A stretch of 23,986 bases of DNA from assembly GCA_902477915.1 (NCBI GenBank), contig CABSJA010000026.1, positions 1-23,986 of the forward strand. The letters are read 5' to 3'. Below are positions 1 to 7,554 of this stretch, piece after piece; the stretch's first letter is position 1; every line of letters starts with the position of its first letter. The DNA comes from an uncultured Veillonella sp. GTDB taxonomy: Bacteria > Bacillota > Negativicutes > Veillonellales > Veillonellaceae. The notes below the pieces were generated by a model. The model was given only the letters and a program-made list of their open reading frames with translations. It did no database searches and was not told where the DNA came from. The position numbers were made by a program, and so were the translations under genes.

Positions 1-75
1 CATTTATGCCTCACTTTGATATAAATTATATCATATCTAAACAGGGAAAGAAATCGTATTATTTCTTTCCCTGTT
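1..75 (-). repeat. Left copy of a 55-bp promoter/hairpin direct repeat
   Basis: Bases 1-55 are identical to 1717-1771. The unit has, in minus-strand order, a perfect 14-bp hairpin (arms 41-54 and 61-74), a 17-nt palindrome TGATATAAATTATATCA (17-33) that contains a TATAAT-like box, a GTGAGG ribosome-binding sequence, and an ATG at 3-1. In this copy the ORF that would follow lies outside the window. The hairpin also lies just past the end of the secreted-protein gene at 152-1414 and may terminate it. The element could be a mobile or recombining promoter cassette, or part of an insertion-sequence end. Confidence 0.7.
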
Positions 76-151
76 ATCATTGTGCGCCAAATAGGCATAT
101 ATATGTTTATTAGGCTCTACTATTTTATTACTTATTGCAATTCAAGATAAG

Positions 152-1414
152 CTAAGACTTTAATCTTAGATTAAATAAGTCAATATCTCTATTATACATA
201 TCTCCAGTATTTAACAACTTTACATCTAACAACATATTTTTTAGTTGCTCCAAAGTATAATAGCCATTTACGCGATATAAAACAATATGACGATATTCAT
301 AGTCTTTATCGTGTGTTATAAATTCTAATCTACCCTCTCCATTAGATAATTCATAATCCAATAATAACCCCGGAATACCATCAAACCAGACGAAGCTTTT
401 ACTAATCCGAGACAATCTAATCTCTTTATTTAAGGTATGACCATATAAAGAATTAATATACTCAATATGGGTCTCAAAGTTATATGGATCATCTGGTTTG
501 GCATTCAATAAAAAATGCTGTTGCTTATCATGTAGTGGAATCATCTGAAGGACTTGATTTACTCCATGTGGTCCTTTATGCATTACAGTATAAGATTTAG
601 ATCCATATATACTGTCCTTATCTGTCGATTCTGTACGAGTTGAACCATTTAGTATCCGATACTGTAAATTCTTCGACATCGTGATAGTAGAAAATTCGTT
701 AAGTCTATTCAAGGAACGTACCGAAGGCAATACATAATTTGCAAGAATTCTATTGGCTTTTATATTACGTTCTGACTCTGATTCAGATCCTGCAACATAC
801 GTACCAATACTATGACTAGTATTAGGATTATCTTTGCTTGTAAAAGTAATGCCTACTATAGTACCTTGATTTGATTTATCCAAATTAGTAACGTTTAGAT
901 TCCAATATTTTGTATTATCTAATTTTTTATAAATAAATGTTCTTTCAGAACCACCTTTTTCAACAACATTATAATCTCTAGCGACATATGTACTGCCAGT
1001 AAGACCTTTTAAGGTATAGTTATGTTCACTATTTTGAATCTTAAATATACTTGAAAATGGAACTGTGAACTGTATCCCACTATTTTCTGTATGTTCTATT
1101 ATTTCTGTTTGTCCATCTATTGGCGTCATAAACTGCTTAAAATCATGGCGTAACGTTTTCTCCAATTCAGCATCATCAGATATCTTACGCCATTCTTTTA
1201 ATTTTTCAAAAGTACCATCAGCTTTAATTTGATTAATCATAGCCTGTGTACTAGCAATTTGCTCCAATGCAATCTTAGGACTAAGATATACATAATCTTT
1301 ATACTCATCTTCAGGTATTTTGGAGTTTGCACCAGGAAGGTCTACATCTATAGCATGACAAGATACACAAATTGAACTCAATGCAATAGCACTTAATAAT
1401 AATCGTTTTAACAT
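152..1414 (-). CDS. Secreted protein of unknown function, paralogue of the gene at 11058-12287
   Basis: This 420-aa protein matches no domain I recognise. I chose the ATG at 1414 because GGAGAG sits just upstream and the protein then begins MLKRLLLSAIALSS, a typical signal peptide ending near CHA before IDVDLPGA. The upstream in-frame ATG at 1471 would add 19 residues before the signal peptide and is unlikely. The mature start (AIDVDLPGANSKIPEDEY) closely parallels AIDINIPGADPTISKDVY in the 11058-12287 product, and both share an NYVLPS motif mid-protein, so they are paralogues. A C-terminal aromatic-rich beta-like region follows. The protein is likely exported to the periplasm or outer envelope of this diderm Firmicute. 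It is a single gene between two copies of a 55-bp repeat, next to IS debris. No function is assigned. Confidence 0.85.
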   Translation of the reverse strand: MLKRLLLSAIALSSICVSCHAIDVDLPGANSKIPEDEYKDYVYLSPKIALEQIASTQAMINQIKADGTFEKLKEWRKISDDAELEKTLRHDFKQFMTPIDGQTEIIEHTENSGIQFTVPFSSIFKIQNSEHNYTLKGLTGSTYVARDYNVVEKGGSERTFIYKKLDNTKYWNLNVTNLDKSNQGTIVGITFTSKDNPNTSHSIGTYVAGSESESERNIKANRILANYVLPSVRSLNRLNEFSTITMSKNLQYRILNGSTRTESTDKDSIYGSKSYTVMHKGPHGVNQVLQMIPLHDKQQHFLLNAKPDDPYNFETHIEYINSLYGHTLNKEIRLSRISKSFVWFDGIPGLLLDYELSNGEGRLEFITHDKDYEYRHIVLYRVNGYYTLEQLKNMLLDVKLLNTGDMYNRDIDLFNLRLKS

Positions 1415-1492
1415 ATACAGCTCTCCACAAAATAGTAATTTTAACTGTATTGTAACATAATAAGACCACAATTATGAATACGATTACAAAAC

Positions 1493-1535
1493 GAAAAAGG
1501 TTCCTATTGGTCACCTAGGTGACTATTAGGAACCT
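1493..1535 (-). terminator. 38-nt palindrome with T-run, rho-independent terminator
   Basis: Bases 1498-1535 form an almost perfect loopless palindrome: arms AGGTTCCTATTGGTCACCT and its near-complement, with two non-Watson-Crick positions, one a G-U pair. On the minus strand it is followed by TTTTT. It lies after the broken small ORF at 1537-1719 and before the secreted-protein gene, so it would end transcripts coming from the 1717-1771 promoter element. Confidence 0.6.
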
Positions 1536-1536
1536 C

Positions 1537-1719
1537 TTATCTATTTACTTTTATTATTGACGGCACTATATTGAACTTGAGGCCTCTAAATGGGTCCAGC
1601 CTTTGCTAATCAACTCGAGGATTGGCGGTGAGAGAACGCATGAAAAAAGGCCCGACATAGAAGTCAGACCGTTTCTTCAAATATTTTACTTTAGAAGCGA
1701 AGTCTGGCGTCGAAACCAT
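1537..1719 (-). pseudogene. Small ORF behind the 55-bp promoter element, interrupted by TAG
   Basis: The ATG at 1719 follows a GTGAGG Shine-Dalgarno and the palindromic TATAAT region of the 55-bp repeat. The frame reads MVSTPDFASKVKYLKKRSDF and continues to a TAG at codon 38 (1606-1608), then on in the same frame to TAA at 1537-1539, for 60 codons in all. I do not recognise the product. A terminator-like hairpin lies inside the frame at 1643-1670, so the segment could instead be a short untranslated RNA. Both readings are uncertain. Confidence 0.35.
1643..1670 (-). terminator. Intra-leader hairpin with six Ts
   Basis: On the minus strand GGTCTGAC, loop TTCTAT and GTCGGGCC form an 8-bp stem with G-U pairs allowed, followed immediately by TTTTTT. 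It lies about 50 nt after the ATG of the small ORF at 1719. It would terminate most transcripts started at the 1717-1771 element, leaving a short RNA of roughly 90 nt. Confidence 0.6.
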
Positions 1720-1791
1720 TTATGCCTCACTTTGATATAAATTATATCATATCTAAACAGGGAAAGAAATCTTATGATTTCTTTCCCTGTT
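1717..1791 (-). repeat. Right copy of the 55-bp promoter/hairpin repeat
   Basis: Identity to 1-55 runs over 1717-1771, and the second hairpin arm is also conserved (1777-1790), with a different 6-nt loop. The minus-strand order is hairpin (terminator-like for the transposase remnant), palindrome 1733-1749 with an embedded TATAAT, GTGAGG, then ATG at 1719. No convincing -35 box is seen. The same unit recurs 1.7 kb away, on the other side of the secreted-protein gene. Confidence 0.7.
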
Positions 1792-1796
1792 TTCTA

Positions 1797-2644
1797 TTAT
1801 TTAGACGACCACGTTTCTAAAAAGTTATACAAAGCTGCTTCAGCTAATTGTGTTGTATTAGCAGTATAAACCAACTTTAATTGTGTCAATACTGGAGCTA
1901 TATCATGTTTTCTAGTTAGCATACGTACCATACGAGTTATATGTACCCAACAACGTTGGAAACGTGCTCTTGGATATATTTCCTGACAAGCTTGTTGCAA
2001 TCCTTTAAAACCATCACCGACAAAAAGGAGAGTTTCCTCTAGATTTCTTTGTTTTGCATGATCTAATAGTTTTTTGTATGCTAAAGTGCTTTCATTAGGA
2101 TATATGCCATAGTCGATGACATGTTTCTCACCTGATGGTGTAATTCCAATTAAAACATGAAGAGTCTCTTTTGAGCTGTTACACGTTTAACAGTGATGAA
2201 AGTAACATCCACTTCTTCTGTAGCGACTTGAGTAATATTAGAAATAGTTTGTGGCGAATAATAGCAACCATATATTTTTTTTATAATAGCAGCTATTTCA
2301 CGTGTAGTGATACCTTTTTGATATAACTGTATAATCATTTCTTCAAGACTACCAAAATTTTGATTGTACGGTGTAAATAAATTATTCTGAAATTGCCTCA
2401 ATCAATCTCAAGGTATTTTGATGGTAATATTACTGAAAATAGTATACAAAGAACACTCATAATATCCATTTCGAGAATTACCCGTATTATAGCCACAAAC
2501 ATTGTATTTGTCATAGGATAAAAACTCAGTTAATTCAGCTAATAATAGCGTACTAAACATCGTTTCGAGTTCATTACGAAATAAATCCATAAAAATTGAA
2601 TGATTATCTGAGGTACCAACTGAGATTATATTACCATTAAACAA
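1797..2644 (-). pseudogene. IS256-family (mutator-type) transposase, inactivated
   Basis: The reading frame from ATG 2644 gives the family's N-terminal region (ELTEFLSYDKY, then NTGNSRNGYYE). It meets two TGA codons at 2408-2410 and 2402-2404, where the family normally has an IPRDR-type motif, consistent with two CGA-to-TGA changes. The same frame resumes as QFQNNLFTPYNQNFG, REIAAIIKKIYG and YYSPQTISN, then shifts near 2165. After the shift come the catalytic-core segments LLFVGDGFKGLQQAC and RARFQRCWVHI. The protein ends at 1797 after ETWSSK, without the C-terminal part that carries the last acidic catalytic residue. With at least four lesions it cannot be functional. Confidence 0.85.
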
Positions 2645-2753
2645 AGAGAATCAACCTTCTTTCTGCGATTTTACTTAGTAACTTAATCATAAAGAAGATT
2701 GATTCTCTTTTCAATTATTTGAGAACAGTTTACACAAAATATATTACACTGCC
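1797..2753 (-). mobile_element. Decayed IS256-family insertion sequence, 3' end missing
   Basis: The 5' end (right side in window coordinates) looks like an IS256-family terminus: read on the minus strand, 2753-2725 begins GGCAGTGTAATATATTTTGT and continues into GTAAAC. An inverted repeat of 20 nt with one mismatch (2643-2662 and 2691-2710) sits between this end and the transposase start, as protective hairpins in IS leaders do. Homology to the transposase stops at about 1797, directly against the 55-bp repeat, and no matching right-hand inverted repeat is visible there, so the 3' third is lost. The element sits about 30 bp past the stop of the membrane-protein gene at 2781. Confidence 0.75.
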
Positions 2754-2780
2754 GTTTTATTACCTTATATGATTATTCCT

Positions 2781-3323
2781 TTATTTTTTATCCTCAATAC
2801 GAAATAGAAAATATAAATTTGTCATAGCTCTAATCATTAAAAGCAATATATGAGATAAAAGAAAAGTTTCCAAAAATAATAATATTATCCCTATACCAAT
2901 TGAGTTTATTAAAGGAATAATAAAAGCTGATAAAAAGACCAATATAAGTGTTATCAATTCCATTAATAACGAGTGTGCAAACAAAATCAATAACCATCTA
3001 TATATTGTAATCTTTTTATGACCTATAATACGTTCATCACAGTATTCATGCCTTATAAAATCAATAGTACCTGAATTACTAGTGACTAGAATTGTAATAC
3101 ACATAATTGTGAATCCAATTAAAATTGATAGTGAAGCAGGTAATAAATCTCTTAATTTTAATAAGGCTAAGATTACAAAATCAAATGAATAATAGAAAAT
3201 AGATGCAATACTTGCAGTAACAAACGGAATACATATTTCATAGCTTATTTCATTACATTTTAAAGTAATTAGATAATGAGCTATTGGTCGTAACCATTCT
3301 CCATATATATATTTTCCCATCAT
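2781..3323 (-). CDS. Four-TM membrane protein, second gene of a possible two-gene defence module
   Basis: This 180-aa hydrophobic protein has about four membrane segments (residues ~30-56, 62-82, 108-136, 141-165), a short basic N-terminus and a charged tail (RIEDKK). No enzymatic motif is visible. Its ATG overlaps the end of the 299-aa gene by 4 nt (ATGA type), so the two are translationally coupled and probably work together. Small multi-TM proteins paired with a soluble partner, next to restriction genes, recall membrane-effector defence modules such as Kiwa (KwaA has 4 TM). In Kiwa, however, the membrane gene comes first, and I see no sequence match I would trust. No terminator is evident before the IS256 remnant that abuts the 3' end. 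The reading frame is certain; the function is open. Confidence 0.8.
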   Translation of the reverse strand: MMGKYIYGEWLRPIAHYLITLKCNEISYEICIPFVTASIASIFYYSFDFVILALLKLRDLLPASLSILIGFTIMCITILVTSNSGTIDFIRHEYCDERIIGHKKITIYRWLLILFAHSLLMELITLILVFLSAFIIPLINSIGIGIILLFLETFLLSHILLLMIRAMTNLYFLFRIEDKK

Positions 3324-4219
3324 GAAGTCCTTAAAATATCAATCAATTTGCTAAATATAGATTCAGTTGATATTAATCCATTCGCATTTAATTTAGCTTC
3401 AATATTTTGAGTTTTTCTTATTAGATCAGAATCCAAAATCTGTTTTGCTCCAGAAGTATTAGTACCATGAATACGAATTCTAGATATACCTCCTGACGTA
3501 TTAGCTAGGCTGCTATAGAGCCGTTTTACAGTCCTCACTAAAATATTTTCACCTCGTTCAGATTTGAGTGTAAGAATCAAATCATTCTTTATAAATGGAT
3601 CATCATCAGGTACTATATTACTCAACTCACTTCCGATAAAATTTTTATCAATATATATATCTGCAATTTTTAGTTTTGTCATATCTTCTAATGCTTTATC
3701 AAAGTTTTTAATAGGAACAACTGAATAAAAAAGAGATAATGAATAGTCTGGATTCCCCTTTTTAGGATTTTTACTAAAATACGCTTTCATCATAGCATTA
3801 AAATATCGTACGATGGTTCCCATAGAAATACCTGATTTTCTTGATTCTAGTGCGACAAATCCTTCACAATCATCGAGCCTGATAGCTAAATGTGTATTCT
3901 CTTGTTCACCTTCATTCATACGCTTATCTGTTGGACGTTCATTGGCAGTATCGCTATCCATAATTGGTGGGCAATGACCAAATTTACAAGATTTGAATTT
4001 GAGACATCTAATAGACGTATCACTATGTACTATATCTGACAAATAATATGATTTTTTTGACTTTTCATCTTTAACTAATCGCTCAATCATAGGAAGAGAT
4101 TCTATATACTTTAAAATCAAATCAAATTTTTTTTCATCCCAAAAATCAATACTCTCTTTATTTTTATATTCTTGAAAAGAAAATGAATAAAAGTCGATTT
4201 TTCTATTTTCTACACTCAT
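3320..4219 (-). CDS. 299-aa soluble protein of unknown family, first gene of the two-gene module
   Basis: Translation starts at ATG 4219 behind a strong AAAGGAGG Shine-Dalgarno. The protein has no signal peptide or membrane segment. Visible features are an N-terminal mixed region (about 1-65), a segment with three spaced cysteines (C72, C78, C83), a conserved-looking core HLAIRLDDCEGFVALES followed by GISMGTIVRYFNAMM (about 110-144), and a C-terminal part with GGISRIRIHGTN. The layout faintly resembles the DUF6731 and DUF4868 (KwaB-like) groups of phage-defence-associated proteins, but I cannot confirm either. It overlaps the 4-TM gene by 4 nt and follows the R-M genes by 71 nt, across a terminator hairpin. 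My inference is a cytosolic sensor or regulator for the membrane partner. Confidence 0.8.
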   Translation of the reverse strand: MSVENRKIDFYSFSFQEYKNKESIDFWDEKKFDLILKYIESLPMIERLVKDEKSKKSYYLSDIVHSDTSIRCLKFKSCKFGHCPPIMDSDTANERPTDKRMNEGEQENTHLAIRLDDCEGFVALESRKSGISMGTIVRYFNAMMKAYFSKNPKKGNPDYSLSLFYSVVPIKNFDKALEDMTKLKIADIYIDKNFIGSELSNIVPDDDPFIKNDLILTLKSERGENILVRTVKRLYSSLANTSGGISRIRIHGTNTSGAKQILDSDLIRKTQNIEAKLNANGLISTESIFSKLIDILRTS

Positions 4220-4240
4220 TCGTTAACCTCCTTTTAACTT

Positions 4241-4294
4241 AAAAAATTAACTATATTATGTATTTCTTAAGTTTCATAAAAGCAATATAGTTAA
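4241..4294 (-). terminator. Terminator between R-M genes and the two-gene module, with a possible promoter in its loop
   Basis: On the minus strand TTAACTATATT (4294-4284 region, overlapping the helicase stop codon) pairs perfectly with AATATAGTTAA (4257-4247) and is followed by TTTTTT. The loop holds a possible promoter: TTGCTT, 17 nt, TACATA. The Shine-Dalgarno of the 299-aa gene follows within about 10 nt. The hairpin is seen directly; the promoter is a weak match. Confidence 0.6.
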
Positions 4295-7200
4295 GACCAA
4301 TATTTATCGATTAGCGCTTTAATCTGACCTGACTTAACATAAATTATGGTATCTTCCTGCACAAAATTCTTTCTACTTACATCATCACTAATTGGTCCAA
4401 AAATAAAGTTTGTAGCAATGCGATAAATGATAGCAGATGGTGCAAATCCATAAACTTGATTTTCAAGAATATGTTTTAATCGTGCTGCATCATCTGGAAA
4501 TTGTTGTTTCATAGATTCATTGTTATATAAACGTTTAATCAGTTCCGCAATATATAATCCAGACTTCATATATAGATCAATATAAGTTTTGGTTGAATCA
4601 TCAAAAATATTAGGATTTTCTTTTTCTAATTCATCTACCATACGTTTTACTACTTTTTTAGGTGTAAAGATTTGATTTGTTTGTTGAGGTGGAATGTAGT
4701 CAAAAATATCTTCTTTATTCTCTTCAAAGTAGTTGGCAAGCTCTGCTTTTTTACGGAGGAATTCAAGAATTGCTTCATTAAATGTTGGAGCATCAAATAA
4801 ATGACCAGTAAAGCCTTCTCCGCCATCACGTAGGTATTTAAATTGATCTAAAGTAATACCAGTAACTTCATGGAATACATCTTGATCTACATAGGTATCA
4901 AAGTTTTCTAATGTGAGATTTTCATCTCCATAAGCCATAAGGAAGCTTGGAATTGTTCGAGCAAACCCACGCAAATGACCACGAATTTTCTCTTCATCAC
5001 TACTCATACGATTTTGCAGCGCTTCAACCTCTTGTCGTTTAATAATCTCTTTAGGTAGATTTTGTAATGTACTAGCGATATCATTAGTAAACTTTTCTTT
5101 AAATTCATTTTCAAGAGCAACAATAACTTCTTCTCGTTCTGCTTCAACTGCTTCTTTCTCTTCTATAGTCGTAGCTGATTCAATTTTGGCCTTATATTCT
5201 TCTTCTTTATGAGCAATAGCAACCTTTTGGGCGCTTTCGTTTTCTTCAACTACAGTTTTAATTGCTTCTTTAATATCTTTTTCAATTCGTTGTGCTGCAC
5301 GATTTTTTAAGCCATACGTATCTTGCATTTCTCGAACAATCGGTGTAATAACAGGAGCCGTTACTCGACTAAGCATTTCCTCCAAGGTTGGTTTTAAGTC
5401 CTCATTGCGTATCGTTTCTTCAATAGTAGTAATTGAACTTCGTAATTTATCGCCAAATAAAACCTCTTGCCTATTAATAACGATTTCATCTGGAACAATT
5501 GGATTATCATCATCATCTAACTCAACATCGACGATATCTATTTCATCGGCCCCAAAAGTAACTTTACCTTGAGAGGCTTCAGGCAATTCACTTAGAATAT
5601 CTAAAACAGTTTGAGTAGCTCTAAAGATACCAGCAATATTATCAAACAAAAGATTAGACATAAAGCCACGTTTAACAACTTCTTGAGCCTTTATTTGCTT
5701 AGGAATTGTCATCACTTGAGCCGCATCAATCTCTACCATTCGTCCTGAAGAATCCTCAGCAATAACAGGGAAGAAATTTAGCAACTCACCTATATTTTCT
5801 TTTCGAGCATCAGTCGTCCCATGACCAGCAGCAGTAGCAATTGATAAGTCATTAGCAAACTTATCATAAATAATTAATGTTCGCTCAGGTGCAAAATCAA
5901 ATACATAGGCTCGTTCTTTTCGGTAATACTTACCATTTTCTATCCAGGAATATGGATTCTGCGCTCTAAATGCGGCTTGCATATATTGAGCTGGCGATTT
6001 CATATTACATAGCATAATAACGCCGGTCCACTCAGGAACTGTCACGCCAGTTGTTAATTGCCCCACAGAAAGTGTAATTGTTTTATCATGCTCTTTAATT
6101 GCCTTACGAACAGCAGCCAAAGATCTAACATTTTCCGTTCCTTCATCAGATTCATAAGCATTACCAGAGCCAGCAGCCAATACAATACCATAATTTTCAA
6201 AGGTTGGATGGTTTTCCAATAACTTCTTTAACGCTTTAGCTGAATTTACACGATCTAAAATCCAGAATGTATGTTTTAATTCATTACGTAATTCCTTTGT
6301 AGAAAATGGATACTTTTCATTTTTAGCATTAGTTAAAGTGTTTAACCATGCTTCAACAGCTTCTCTATGAATAAATTCACCACTTTCATTAGTAGCAAAG
6401 AATTCATTTAAATCAAATGCATAGTCATAGTTTTCACCATTAACAGTTACACCATCATTAATGACATCTAAAACCATTTTGGACATTTGATAGGTAAACA
6501 TATTTAGTTGAGGTAATGCTTCATATGGATTTTCACTTTCATTAGTAGCATCCCAATTGTGCTTTGCTTGTTGTTCATCTGCATATGACCAATTATAAAT
6601 CTGGTCGTCACTAAATTGACCTTTAGCAATGGATTTAAAAGGTGTACCAGATAGATGTAATGTCCATTTTCTATGAATATTATTGAAAGCAAAATCTGAC
6701 TTACGAGTATCAACAGCTTCATGAGCTTCATCTATGATTACTAAGTCCCAATGTAAATCAGCAACCCATTTTAACTTATTATATTCACCACCAAAGAATT
6801 TAGATCCTTTCAAATCTTGTAAACTGATAAACGCAATTTGCTTAGCGTCTTCATCTTCACCAAGATATGTTATAAACTCATCTCTACTCATAGATGGACG
6901 ATCTTTTAATGAATCTGTACTACTAACAAACTTATATTTTGTATTACCAGCAATAAATTGTTCAAAGTCATCATACCAAGAATTGGCAACAGCCGGACGA
7001 TTGGTAAGTACTAATACATTGGTTACATCTAATTGCTTAACTAAATCATAAGCAGACAATGTCTTACCAAATCGTGGCTTTGCATTCCACAAAAACTCAC
7101 TATTCTCATGATTTTTAAAATAAGTTAATGTTTTATTTACAGCTTCGGCTTGCTCTCGGCGTAGAGTATACTCTTGACTTTTACCCGGTTGATAACCAGA

Positions 7201-7554
7201 TATATCATGACGAATAAACTTATTAAATAAACTTTCTGATTTCTCTGGCGTACCATTAAAGTAAAACCATTCTGTTTTTGGTCTACGTTCTATATCATGA
7301 AACTTTAAGAAGCCATGAAAATCATGGTCTTTAAAATTGATACCTTTATCTGGTCCATCTACATATTCAGCTAAATGATCCCATAAAATTTCTGTTTTAA
7401 TAGCTGCCGTATGAGTTTGCTCACGAATTCGAGTCTCCACATCCCGTTCTGTGTACCCAATCTTAATCCATCCATCATTAGTAGTAACTTGTGGTGTAGT
7501 ATATGCATAGATTTTAGGTTCTACAACCTTCCCTGTTTTAATCTCTGTCCCCAT
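4291..7554 (-). CDS. Restriction protein: GIY-YIG-like nuclease fused to SF2 helicase
   Basis: The 1087-aa protein starts at ATG 7554, overlapping the methyltransferase stop by 1 nt. Residues ~14-100 look like a T5orf172-type GIY-YIG nuclease: IYAY (15-18), KIGYTERD (31-38), R42 and TEWF around E95. An SF2 translocase core follows: AKPRFGKT Walker A (158-165), DEAH (275-278), SGTP (302-305), TTGVTVP (501-507) and QAAFRAQNP (525-533). A Glu/Lys-rich coiled-coil stretch lies near 760-840. The C-terminus (962-1087) resembles the front half of an N6-adenine methyltransferase (FTPKKVVKRM, then YIDLYMKSGLYI) but stops before an NPPY motif. The protein should cut unmodified DNA after ATP-driven translocation, with specificity set by the partner methyltransferase. 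All motifs look intact. Confidence 0.85.
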   Translation of the reverse strand: MGTEIKTGKVVEPKIYAYTTPQVTTNDGWIKIGYTERDVETRIREQTHTAAIKTEILWDHLAEYVDGPDKGINFKDHDFHGFLKFHDIERRPKTEWFYFNGTPEKSESLFNKFIRHDISGYQPGKSQEYTLRREQAEAVNKTLTYFKNHENSEFLWNAKPRFGKTLSAYDLVKQLDVTNVLVLTNRPAVANSWYDDFEQFIAGNTKYKFVSSTDSLKDRPSMSRDEFITYLGEDEDAKQIAFISLQDLKGSKFFGGEYNKLKWVADLHWDLVIIDEAHEAVDTRKSDFAFNNIHRKWTLHLSGTPFKSIAKGQFSDDQIYNWSYADEQQAKHNWDATNESENPYEALPQLNMFTYQMSKMVLDVINDGVTVNGENYDYAFDLNEFFATNESGEFIHREAVEAWLNTLTNAKNEKYPFSTKELRNELKHTFWILDRVNSAKALKKLLENHPTFENYGIVLAAGSGNAYESDEGTENVRSLAAVRKAIKEHDKTITLSVGQLTTGVTVPEWTGVIMLCNMKSPAQYMQAAFRAQNPYSWIENGKYYRKERAYVFDFAPERTLIIYDKFANDLSIATAAGHGTTDARKENIGELLNFFPVIAEDSSGRMVEIDAAQVMTIPKQIKAQEVVKRGFMSNLLFDNIAGIFRATQTVLDILSELPEASQGKVTFGADEIDIVDVELDDDDNPIVPDEIVINRQEVLFGDKLRSSITTIEETIRNEDLKPTLEEMLSRVTAPVITPIVREMQDTYGLKNRAAQRIEKDIKEAIKTVVEENESAQKVAIAHKEEEYKAKIESATTIEEKEAVEAEREEVIVALENEFKEKFTNDIASTLQNLPKEIIKRQEVEALQNRMSSDEEKIRGHLRGFARTIPSFLMAYGDENLTLENFDTYVDQDVFHEVTGITLDQFKYLRDGGEGFTGHLFDAPTFNEAILEFLRKKAELANYFEENKEDIFDYIPPQQTNQIFTPKKVVKRMVDELEKENPNIFDDSTKTYIDLYMKSGLYIAELIKRLYNNESMKQQFPDDAARLKHILENQVYGFAPSAIIYRIATNFIFGPISDDVSRKNFVQEDTIIYVKSGQIKALIDKYWS

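Noticed and set aside
1415..1471. 19-residue N-terminal extension of the secreted protein at 152-1414
   Set aside because: It would bury the signal peptide, and the GGAGAG ribosome site sits before the internal ATG at 1414.
2781..4219. Calling the two-gene unit Kiwa
   Set aside because: The 4-TM plus soluble pairing is similar, but gene order is reversed and no clear DUF4868 sequence motif could be seen.
6734..7051. 105-aa plus-strand ORF inside the helicase gene
   Set aside because: It is antisense to the conserved helicase motifs and has no features of its own.
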